Assembly: GCA_014843695.1 (NCBI GenBank)
Contig: CM026400.1
Location: 18,056,294 to 18,120,293, forward strand
Direction: 5' to 3'
Length of the DNA: 64,000 bases
Origin: Archivesica marissinica
Lineage: Eukaryota > Mollusca > Bivalvia > Venerida > Vesicomyidae
Shown here: positions 55,010 through 64,000 of the stretch, piece after piece
How the letters are laid out: each line of letters opens with the position of its first letter
Position numbering within the stretch: position 1 is the first letter of the stretch
Notes under the pieces: generated by a model
What the model was told of the DNA's origin: nothing
What the model saw: only the letters and a program-made list of their open reading frames with translations
Database searches by the model: none
Made by a program: the position numbers and the translations under genes

Positions 55010-55281
55010 TATATAAGTATAAATGCACACTTATATTTACACATATATAGTACACGTGCATAACTGCACACATTTAATTACAATAAACTTTCAAAATTGT
55101 ATAAAACTTCTTAGAAACCAGATTTAAAAAATGATCCACCATCCAGCTTACAAAGAAACGAAACATGAAGCGTGGATATTAGGACATATTTAATGCAAAA
55201 CACACATCTAGGCTGATCAGAATTTCTCACATTAAGACAACATTATTAGAATGTACGCATATCATAGTCCTTTATGAAAGT

Positions 55282-56820
55282 TGTGTGTTTTACGTTTTCA
55301 ATCTGGTACAGTTAGACCTGTATTGAGCAGCCAGTCAAAGGACGTACAGTAAATGGTTGCTTAGTGTGTGTGTTGTACGTTTCCAGTACAGTTAGACCTG
55401 TATTGAGCAGCCAGTCAAAGGACGTACAGTAAATGGTTGCTTAGTGTGTGTTTTACGTTTTCAATCTGGTACAGTTAGGCCTGTATTGAGCAGCCAGTCA
55501 AAGGACGTACAGTAAATGGTTGCTTAGTGTGTTTTTTACGTTTTCAATCTGGTACGGTTAGACCTGTATTGAGCAGCCAGCCAAAGGACGTCCAGTAAAT
55601 TGTTGCTTAGTGTGTGTGTTGTACTTTTCCAGTACAGCTATACCTGTATTGAGCAGCCAGTCAAAGGACGTCCAGTAAATGGTTGCTTAGTGTGTGTGTT
55701 GTACGTTTCCAGTACAGTTATACCTGTATTGAGCAGCCAGTCAAAGGACGTACAGTAAGTGGTTACTTAGTGTGTGTGTTGTTGTACGTTTCCAGTACAG
55801 TTAGACCTGTATTGAATAGCCAGCCAAAGGACGTCCAGTAAATGGTTGCTTAGTGTGTGTGTTGTTGTACGTTTCCAGTACAGTTAGACCTGTATTGAGC
55901 AGCCAGTCAAAGGACGTACAGTAAATGGTTGCTTAATGTGTGTGTTGTACGTTTCCAGTACAATTAGACCTGTATTGAGCAGCCAGTCAAACCAGTCAAA
56001 GGACGTACAGTAAATGGTTGCTCAGTGTGTGCTTTACGTTTCCATTACAGTTAGACCTGTATTGAATAGCCAGTCAAAGGACGTACAGTAAGTGGTTACT
56101 TAGTGTGTGTGTTGTTGTACGTCTCCAGTACAGTTAGACCTGTATTGAGCAGCCAGTCAAAGGACGTACAGTAAATGGTTGCTTAGTGTGTGTTTTACGC
56201 TTCTAATCTGGTACAGTTAGACCTGTATTGAGCAGCCAGTCAAAGGACGTACAGTAAGTGGTTGCTTAGTGTGTGTTTTACGTTTTCAATCTGGTACAGT
56301 TAGACCTGTATTGAGCAGCCAGTCAAAGGACGTACAGTAAATGGTTGCTTAGTGTGTGTTTTACGTTTTCAATCTGGTACAGTTAGACCTGTATTGAGCA
56401 GCCAGTCAAAGGACGTACAGTAAATGGTTGCTTAGTGTGTGTTTTACGTTTTCAATCTGGTACAGTTAGGCCTGTATTGAGCAGCCAGTCAAAGGACGTA
56501 CAGTAAATGGTTGCTTAGTGTGTTTTTTACGTTTTCAATCTGGTACGGTTAGACCTGTATTGAGCAGCCAGCCAAAGGACGTCCAGTAAATGGTTGCTTA
56601 GTGTGTGTGTTGTACGTTTCCAGTACAGTTATACCTGTATTGAGCAGCCAGTCAAAGGACGTCCAGTAAATGGTTGTTTAGTGTGTGTTTTACGTTTTCA
56701 ATCTGGTACGATTGACCTGTATTGAGCAGCCAGTCAAAGGACGTACAGTAAGTGGTTGGTTAGTGTGTGTGTTGTACGTTTCCAGTACAGTTAGACCTGT
56801 ATTGAGCAGCCAGTCAAAGA
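55282..56820. repeat. Satellite, ~75-86 bp units, about 19 copies
   Basis: Every unit has CAGTTAGACCTGTATTGAGC, AGCCAGTCAAAGGACGTAC and AGTAAATGGTTGCTTAG. Two linkers alternate: long TGTGTTTTACGTTTTCAATC and short TGTGTTGTACGTTTCC. A block of long-type units at 55443-55610 recurs at 56260-56600. Confidence 0.96.
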
Positions 56821-56821
56821 C

Positions 56822-57291
56822 GTTATGAAATTTCCTCAGTGTGGTGTTAGCCTTTTCTTTCAGGTAGACATATATTTAAACTCGTCAAATAACTTTCAGT
56901 AAGGACATCCATTTAACGGTTTTTTTATGTGTTTTTTTACCTATCCCATATGGCGAAGTTAGACCTTTACTGGACAGCTAGTACTTGACCTCCGTAAGTG
57001 GCTGTATAGTGTGTGTTTTACGTTTATTTATCGTCGCTACTGATTGCCCATATGAGCGACGCCTCCTGAAGAGATTGGTCATTTTAGATTGTTGGAGGAT
57101 AGTGCAATGATACAGACAGATACCCATTCCAGAGACTCCTCTTGTTCTTTTACGTGCACGGTGTACAGTACCTACACGAGACCTCGGGTTAAAGACCCAT
57201 CTGAAAGACTGTTATGAAATTTCCTCAGTAGTGGTGTTAGCCTTTTCTTTCAGGTAGACATATACAAATTTAAACTCGTCTAAAAATAACT
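56822..57291. repeat. Direct ~80-bp duplication flanking a SINE B
   Basis: GTTATGAAATTTCCTCAGTG with GGTGTTAGCCTTTTCTTTC and AGGTAGACATATA occurs at 56822-56900 and at 57211-57291, 389 bp apart. Confidence 0.88.
57006..57210 (-). mobile_element. SINE B, headless
   Basis: Reverse: GTGTGTTTTACGTTTATTTA, GAGCGACGCCTCCTGAAGAG, ACCTCGGGTTAAAGACCC, ending at AGACTGTTA where the duplicated flank starts. Confidence 0.9.
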
Positions 57292-57576
57292 TTCTAATGT
57301 CAAGATCTATCGGTCTCTTTTCACTTTGGTAGTAAGATTTATATAAACAGAATATGACGAAATTTAGTATAATGTTAACGTCATTATAGCAATCTGATTC
57401 CCTGGATTATATATAATCACCCCAGACTGGGTTCCGGTTTATCGATGTTTCACGTTTTTATTTCGGGCAAAACGACACAGTTGATATTATCAGAAAAATT
57501 CAATACGAATCAATTAACGGATTGGGTGTTAACTATATTATCAGAAACTCGACACGTCTCATTTAACGGTTTTTTA

Positions 57577-57795
57577 TGTAAGTTTATTTAACGTCGCTAC
57601 CGGTATCCCATATGAGCGAAGTTTACCTAGCACCACCTTTACTGGACAGGCTAACTAGTACTTGGTGCACCAACCTCCGTAAGAAACTGTCAACATTTTC
57701 ATATGAAGAGACACGGTCTATGCGGGGCTCGAACCCATGACTATCAGTGATGAGTCAGCGACCATAATCACCCGACCCCGGAGGCGGAATCGTGC
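57577..57795 (-). mobile_element. SINE D
   Basis: Reverse: AAGTTTATTTAACGTCGCTAC, TAGTACTTGGTGCACCAACC, GGGGCTCGAACCCATGAC, then ATAATCACCCGACCCCGGAGG (head). Confidence 0.85.
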
Positions 57796-57806
57796 GGTTT
57801 GAGTGT

Positions 57807-58108
57807 TGTGTGTGTGTTTTACGTTTATTTATCTTCGCTACCGGTTGCCCATATGAGCGACGCTTCTTGAAGAGATTAGTTATTTTAGATTTTGGAGGAT
57901 AGTGCAATGATACAGACGAAGACCCATTCCAGAGTCACCTCTGGTTCTTTTACATGCACGGTGTAAAGCACCGACACGAGTCCCGCCACGAGACCACGGT
58001 TTAACGTCCAATCTATAGACTGTTAATTTTATTAGGATCAGACGGTGGATCGAACCTGAGATCCCTGTATTACCAGTCCAACGTGTTAACACTACTACAG
58101 ATCCGTCT
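57807..58108 (-). mobile_element. SINE B with small internal insertion
   Basis: Reverse full copy. CACGAGTCCCGCCACGAGACC shows a 10-bp tandem duplication of the CACGAGACC part. Head end ACTACTACAGATCCGTCTG. It directly precedes the 60-bp satellite. Confidence 0.92.
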
Positions 58109-58139
58109 GTGCTGTGGTTTGGGTGTTATATTAATTATG

Positions 58140-61100
58140 GGGTTGTGATGTTAGCCTGGGAACAGGCGATGATATGTTTTGCCCTGGCCGTCACACACAC
58201 ATATGTGATGTTAGCCTGGGAACAGGCGATGATATGTTTTGCCCTGGCCGTCACACACACATATGTGATGTTAGCCTGGGAACAGGCGATGACATGTTTT
58301 CCCGGCCGTCACACACACATATGTGATGTTAGCCTGGGAACAGGCGATGATATGTTTTGCCCTGGCCGTCACACACACATATGTGATGTTAGCCTGGGAA
58401 CAGGCGACGATATGTTTTGCCCTGGCCGTCACACACACATATGTGATGTTAGCCTGGGAACAGGCGATGATATGTTTTGCCCTGGCCGTCACACACACAT
58501 ATGTGATGTTAGCCTGGGAACAGGCGATGATATGTTTTGCCCTGGCCGTCACACACACATATGTGATGTTAGCCTGGGAACAGGCGATGATATGTTTTGC
58601 CCTGGCCGTCACACACACATATGTGATGTTAGCCTGGGAACAGGCGATGATATGTTTTGCCCTGGCCGTCACACACACATATGTGATGTTAGCCTGGGAA
58701 CAGGCGATGATATGTTTTGCCCTGGCCGTCACACACACATATGTGATGTTAGCCTGGGAACAGGCGATGATATGTTTTGCCCTGGCCGTCACACACACAT
58801 ATGTGATGTTAGCCTGGGAACAGGCGATGATATGTTTTGCCCTGGCCGTCACACACATATATGTGATGTTAGCCTGGGAACAGGCGATGCTATGTTTTGC
58901 GCTGGCCGTCACACACACATATGTGATGTTAGCCTTGGAACAGTCGATGATACGTTTTGCCCTGGCCGTCACACACACATATATGCCTGGGAACAGGCGA
59001 TGATATGTTTTGCCCTGGCCGTCGCACACACACATATGTGATGTTAGCCTGGGAACAGGCGATGATATGTTTTGCCCTGGCTGTCGCACACACACATATG
59101 TGATGTTAGCCTGGGAACAGGCGATGCTATGTTTTGCCCTGGCCGTCACACACACATATGTGATGTTAGCCTGGGAACAGGCGATGATATGTTTTGCCCT
59201 GGCTGTCACACACACATATGTGATGTTAGCCTGGGAACAGGCGATGATATGTTTTGCCCTGGCCGTCACACACATATATGTGATGTTAGCCTGGGAACAG
59301 GCGATGACATGTTTTTCCCGGCCGTCACACACACATATGTGATGTTAGCCTGGGAACAGGCGATGACATGTTTTTCCCGGCCGTCACACACACATATGTG
59401 ATGTTAGCCTAGGAACAGGCGATGATATGTTTTGCCCTGGCCGTCACACACATATATGTGATGTTAGCCTGGGAACAGGCGATGATATGTTTTGCCCTGG
59501 CCGTCACACACACATATGTGATGTTAGCCTGGGAACAGGCGATGATATGTTTTGCCCTGGCCGTCACACACACATATATGCCTGGGAACAGGCGATGATA
59601 TGTTTTGCCCTGGCCGTCACACACATATATGTGATGTTAGCCTGGGAACAGGCGATGACATGTTTTTCCCGGCCGTCACACACACATATGTGATGTTAGC
59701 CTAGGAACAGGCGATGATATGTTTTGCCCTGGCCGTCACACACATATGTGATGTTAGCCTGGGAACAGGCGATGATATGTTTTGCCCTGGCCGTCACACA
59801 CATATATGTGATGTTAGCCTGGGAACAGGCGACGATATGTTTTGCCCTGGCCGTCACACACATATGTGATGTTAGCCTTGGAACAGGCGACGATATGTTT
59901 TGCCCTGGCTGTCACACACACATATGTGATGTTAGCCTGGGAACAGGCGATGCTATGTTTTGCGCTGGCCGTCACACACACATATGTGATGTTAGCCTTG
60001 GAACAGGCGACGATATGTTTTGCCCTGGCTGTCACACACACATATGTGATGTTAGCCTGGGAACAGGCGATGCTATGTTTTGCGCTGGCCGTCACACACA
60101 CATATGTGATGTTAGCCTTGGAACAGTCGATGATACGTTTTGCCCTGGCCGTCACACACACATATATGCCTGGGAACAGGCGATGATATGTTTTGCCCTG
60201 GCCGTCGCACACACACATATGTGATGTTAGCCTGGGAACAGGCGATGCTATGTTTTGCCCTGGCCGTCACACACACATATGTGATGTTAGCCTGGGAACA
60301 GGCGATGATATGTTTTGCCCTGGCCGTCACACACACATATGTGATGTTAGCTTGGGAACAGGCGATGATATGTTTTGCCCTGGCCGTCACACACACATAT
60401 GTGATGTTAGCCTGGGAACAGGCGATGATATATTTTGCCCTGGCCATCACACACACATATGTGATGTTAGCCTGGGAACAGGCGATGATATGTTTTGCCC
60501 TGGCCGTCACACACATATGTGATGTTAGCCTGGGAACAGGCGATGATATGTTTTGCCCTGGCCGTCACACACATATGTGATGTTAGCCTGGGAACAGGCG
60601 ACGATATGTTTTGCCCTGGCCGTCACACACACATATGTGATGTTAGCCTGGGAACAGGCGATGATATGTTTTGCCCTGGCCGTCACACACACATATATGC
60701 CTGGGAACAGGCGATGATATGTTTTGCCCTGGCTGTCGCACACACACATATGTGATGTTAGCCTGGGAACAGGCGATGACATGTTTTTCCCGGCCGTCAC
60801 ACACACATATGTGATGTTAGCCTAGGAACAGGCGATGATATGTTTTGCCCTGGCCGTCACACACACATATGTGATGTTAGCCTAGGAACAGGCGATGATA
60901 TGTTTTGCCCTGGCCGTCACACACACATATGTGATGTTAGCCTAGGAACAGGCGATGATATGTTTTGCCCTGGCCGTCACACACACATATGTGATGTTAG
61001 CCTGGGAACAGGCGATGATATGTTTTGCCCTGGCCGTCACACACATATATGTGATGTTAGCCTGGGAACAGGCGATGATATGTTTTGCCCTGGCCGTCAC

Positions 61101-62400
61101 ACACATATGTGATGTTAGCCTTGGAACAGGCGACGATATGTTTTGCCCTGGCTGTCACACACACATATGTGATGTTAGCCTGGGAACAGGCGATGCTATG
61201 TTTTGCGCTGGCCGTCACACACACATATGTGATGTTAGCCTTGGAACAGTCGATGATACGTTTTGCCCTGGCCGTCACACACACATATATGCCTGGGAAC
61301 AGGCGATGATATGTTTGCCCTGGCCGTCGCACACACACATATGTGATGTTAGCCTGGGAACAGGCGATGCTATGTTTTGCCCTGGCCGTCACACACACAT
61401 ATGTGATGTTAGCCTGGGAACAGGCGATGATATGTTTTGCCCTGGCCGTCACACACACATATGTGATGTTAGCTTGGGAACAGGCGATGATATGTTTTGC
61501 CCTGGCCGTCACACACACATATGTGATGTTAGCCTGGGAACAGGCGATGATATATTTTGCCCTGGCCATCACACACACATATGTGATGTTAGCCTGGGAA
61601 CAGGCGATGATATGTTTTGCCCTGGCCGTCACACACATATGTGATGTTAGCCTGGGAACAGGCGATGATATGTTTTGCCCTGGCCGTCACACACATATGT
61701 GATGTTAGCCTGGGAACAGGCGACGATATGTTTTGCCCTGGCCGTCACACACACATATGTGATGTTAGCCTGGGAACAGGCGATGATATGTTTTGCCCTG
61801 GCCGTCACACACACATATATGCCTGGGAACAGGCGATGATATGTTTTGCCCTGGCTGTCACACACACATATGTGATGTTAGCCTGGGAACAGGCGATGAT
61901 ATGTTTTGCCCTGGCCGTCACACACACATATGTGATGTTAGCCTGGGAACAGGCGATGCTACGTTTTGCCCAGGCCGTCACACACACATATGTGATGTTA
62001 GCCTGGGAACATGCGATGATATATTTTGCCCTGGCCGTCACACACACATATGAGATGTTAGCCTGGGAACAGGCGATGATATATTTTGCCCTGGCCGTCA
62101 CACACACATATGTGATGTTAGCCTGGAACAGGCGATGATATGTTTTGCCCTGGCCGTCACACACACATATGTGATGTTAGCATGGGAACAGGCGATGATA
62201 TGTTTTGCCCTGGCCGTCACACAAACATATGTGATGTTAGCCTGGGAACAGGCGATGATATGTTTTGCCCTTGCCGTCACACACACATATGTGATGTTAG
62301 CCTGGGAACAGGCGATGATATATTTTGCCCTGGCCGTCACACACACATATATGCCTGGGAACAGGCGATGATATGTTTTGCCCTGGCCGTCAAACACACA
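58140..62400. repeat. 60-bp satellite, about 71 copies
   Basis: The unit is GTGATGTTAGCCTGGGAACA, GGCGATGATATGTTTTGCCC, TGGCCGTCACACACACATAT. Each has a 5-bp hairpin GCCTG-GGAA-CAGGC. Sixty is a multiple of three, so frames up to 353 codons stay open on both strands. Variants: a 50-bp unit lacking GTGATGTTAG, and AC-run length changes. Confidence 0.98.
58935..61340. repeat. ~1.12-1.18 kb block repeats in the 60-bp satellite
   Basis: The marker TTGGAACAGTCGATGATACG occurs at 58935, 60118 and 61241, each followed by the shortened unit CATATATGCCTGGGAACAGG. The order of variants after 60118 and 61241 is nearly the same. Confidence 0.85.
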
Positions 62401-62470
62401 TATATATATATGTGTGTTTGACGGCCAGGGCAAAACATATGATCGCCTGTTGCCAGGCTAACATCACATT
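62362..62470. repeat. Inverted terminal unit of the 60-bp satellite
   Basis: The last forward unit (TTTTGCCCTGGCCGTCAAAC) runs into ACACATATATATATATGTGT and then its own reverse complement (GTTTGACGGCCAGGGCAAAA, CCAGGCTAACATCACA). The perfect arms exceed 30 bp around an AT centre. Confidence 0.95.
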
Positions 62471-62834
62471 CTGGTTTCAGTTAATGGATGCCCCGGAGAA
62501 CAACTAGCAATAACACTAAACAGAAGCAACAGTCTCGTGTAAATAAAACGAGTGAATCAAAATAGAAACCTTGTTGACATGCATTCCAAATAAATGTAAT
62601 GGAAATTTACCACGCAGAGGAAACATCAGAGCAATTACGAAGATTGATTCGTGCCTACTATAACATGTCCAACGACTAAACTAAATTGGACCTTTCCAGA
62701 ATTAGGATCGTAATAAGTGAAAACATATATAATGTTAACAACTTTGGCTTATATGGGTGTACATTGAAACTTAAATATTCCCCTACCAGTTGACATTTGG
62801 GACGGACGGACGAACAGACGGACCGATAGTTCCA
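62471..62834. other. Spacer, no gene
   Basis: Unique sequence with a GGACGGACGGACGAACAGACGG-type run near 62799-62822. Confidence 0.5.
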
Positions 62835-62956
62835 TCGGACAGGTGCATTTTCTCCGGGTACTCCGGTTTCCTCCAACACCGCGCCAACGAAAGTTATTAA
62901 TATAAGTTGTAAAACTTGTTTCGCAATTGTTGTAAAATAAATAAAGTTTAAATTAA
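62835..62956 (+). mobile_element. SINE C, 5' truncated
   Basis: ATCGGACAGGTGCATTTTC, TCCGGGTACTCCGGTTTCC, then a deletion joins CCAACACC to GCGCCAACGAAAG; tail TTGTTTCGCAATTGTTG. Confidence 0.87.
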
Positions 62957-63096
62957 ATGTCAACTTTTTGGGATTTTGAAATACAAACGTTCACAAGTAC
63001 AACACGATGGACATACCCAACTAATATCATCGTTGGGCATGGGGCGTTACTCTGTCACGGTCGTGTAAAAGACACGGGTACCCACCTCAAATGTCA

Positions 63097-63276
63097 GTTC
63101 GAGCCCCACTGGAGCCGTTACGATTGTGCCCCTAGGCAAGGCATTTAAATTCCACGTTGCCTCTTCTCTCTCCCTCGTGGCGATGGATTCCATCAGGAAT
63201 GAGGTCTCTAGAGTGATTTATATAAGTTGAAATAACTTGTTTCGCAATCGAGCTAAAATAAATTTGTATAAAAAAT
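63097..63276 (+). mobile_element. SINE A, 5' truncated with 13-bp TSD
   Basis: Flanked by ACCTCAAATGTCA at 63084-63096 and 63277-63289. The copy starts inside the head at GTTCGAGCCCCACTGG and has full body and tail. A 5'-truncated SINE with duplication is expected from LINE-driven priming. Confidence 0.95.
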
Positions 63277-63289
63277 ACCTCAAATGTCA

Positions 63290-63895
63290 AGGTTATACAA
63301 AAACAAAGATGTTAAAACTGACACATTAATATATTTCATGCTAGGACTGTAAGCGTTCATGACCGAGGACCATACCTCTAAAAGTATATAGATACCATAT
63401 GTAAAGAATATGATCTGTGTCATATATGATGCTACAAATCCATCTATCCAGCAGAATTATTGAAAATTCCCATCCAAAGACAAAATTATATCCACAAAAA
63501 AACATTAGTGGACAAAATCAAATTATTGTTACGGTCGATGTGTTCATAAAGTGGGTTGAAGCCGATGTGTTCTTAAAATGTGTGGAGGCCGATGAAATCA
63601 ACCTAAAACACGGTCGTGATGTCATACATTGGTGCCTGTGTTAGTGGTCACCACCATTAAGCCGCCAACCCTTTAAAACTGTCAGTTTCTATATAACCAA
63701 TATTGTCTTATTATACATTTGCCCCCTATTAAGGAGCCAAAGCCATTTTTGTGATGCCCTTGGCTGGTTGCTTAAGACAGGTTTGACTGTATAACAGTTT
63801 TGTTTATGGCTATTAAGATATGGATGCAAACACGCCCAATTTAAAGATATATCAACCAAACCATCGTACAGGTACCTAAATTCGATTAAAATGGT
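63290..63895. other. Spacer with a GGTTGCTTAAGACAGGTTTG motif
   Basis: The motif lies at about 63766 and ends in ACTGTATA. No gene recognised. Confidence 0.5.
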
Positions 63896-63899
63896 TGAT

Positions 63900-64000
63900 C
63901 TGGTTGCCAAAACCATAGTTTTACAAATACATCCTGACTGTAGATGTGAAGTGTACAAGAAATCTTTACAATACTCTGGTCCAAAGATATGGAATTGTCT
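63900..64000 (+). mobile_element. Possible LINE ORF end, runs out of window
   Basis: The last codons read CEVYKKSLQYSGPKIWNC, like the K-x-SFxYxGPKLWN motif near the ORF2 end of non-LTR elements. Upstream no reverse-transcriptase frame is visible, so it is 5' truncated. Confidence 0.5.

Noticed and set aside
58109..62433. Long frames of up to 353 codons on both strands with 20-residue repeats
   Set aside because: The 60-bp satellite unit is a multiple of three without stops in several frames; openness in many frames on both strands argues against coding.

Overview
This is eukaryotic, repeat-dominated, AT-rich intergenic DNA from an invertebrate, most likely a bivalve mollusc. The evidence is at least five tRNA-headed SINE families in dozens of copies, fragments of non-LTR retrotransposons, a hairpin repeat with a TGATCAG core like those common in bivalves, and a dispersed element bearing the TACCTCCCTTGGCAGAT-type end seen in molluscs. 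The phylum call is from memory of such repeats and was not searched. I see no intact host protein gene, no free tRNA or rRNA gene, no CRISPR array and no operon. Most long open frames are tandem repeats whose unit length is a multiple of three, or repeats too simple to contain stops.

The most interesting content is two diverged DNA transposons of one superfamily. Element 1 (1495-6264) has imperfect ~320-bp terminal inverted repeats around a broken minus-strand gene (2122-5565). Element 2 (23275-27645) has ~180-bp inverted repeats around a broken plus-strand gene (24034-26734). It sits inside a tRNA-derived SINE with a 3-bp ATA duplication and later received a 5'-truncated LINE. Both genes encode the same large protein: a Cys/His-rich N-terminus, a conserved middle, and a C-terminal cluster of eight or more cysteines. 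Element 1 also keeps a nuclease-like block (EETDTR, ETDVLVLLL, GCDSTHSLFRIGK) that resembles FEN1/XPG 5'-nucleases. Element 2 has lost that block; element 1 has lost the N-terminus. The combination fits an Academ-type (XPG-nuclease-bearing) transposon, stated here as an inference.

Layout: 0-1.5 kb SINE fragments; 1.5-6.3 kb transposon 1; 6.5-7.4 kb SINEs; 7.6-11.1 kb 44-bp satellite with a 927-bp higher-order repeat; 11.4-12.9 kb microsatellite, SINE and hairpin repeat; 12.9-15.3 kb 20-bp satellite with a 120-bp higher-order repeat; 15.5-17.7 kb MITE and three minisatellites; 17.7-19 kb a SINE split by a 1.1-kb purine tract; 19.8-23 kb dispersed elements and a SINE cluster; 23-27.9 kb SINE/transposon/LINE nest; 28-42 kb SINEs, minisatellites and a mosaic foldback element; 42.3-44.7 kb two minisatellites; 44.3-55 kb SINEs with clear target duplications, MITEs and arrays; 55.3-56.8 kb satellite; 58.1-62.4 kb 60-bp satellite ending in an inverted unit; 62.8-64 kb SINEs and a LINE end.

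SINE names used here are local labels. A: head with TAGCGCAGTGG, body GGCGATGGATTCCATCAGG. B: Thr-like head, body with GATGGGACGTTAAACCGAGG. C: body with TCTCCGGGTACTCCGGTTTC. D: Leu/Ser-like head, body with GGTGCACC and GGTTAAC. E: body with CCAGCTGG and ACCAACAGCTTA. F: Pro-like head. A and C share the same 3' tail although heads and bodies differ.
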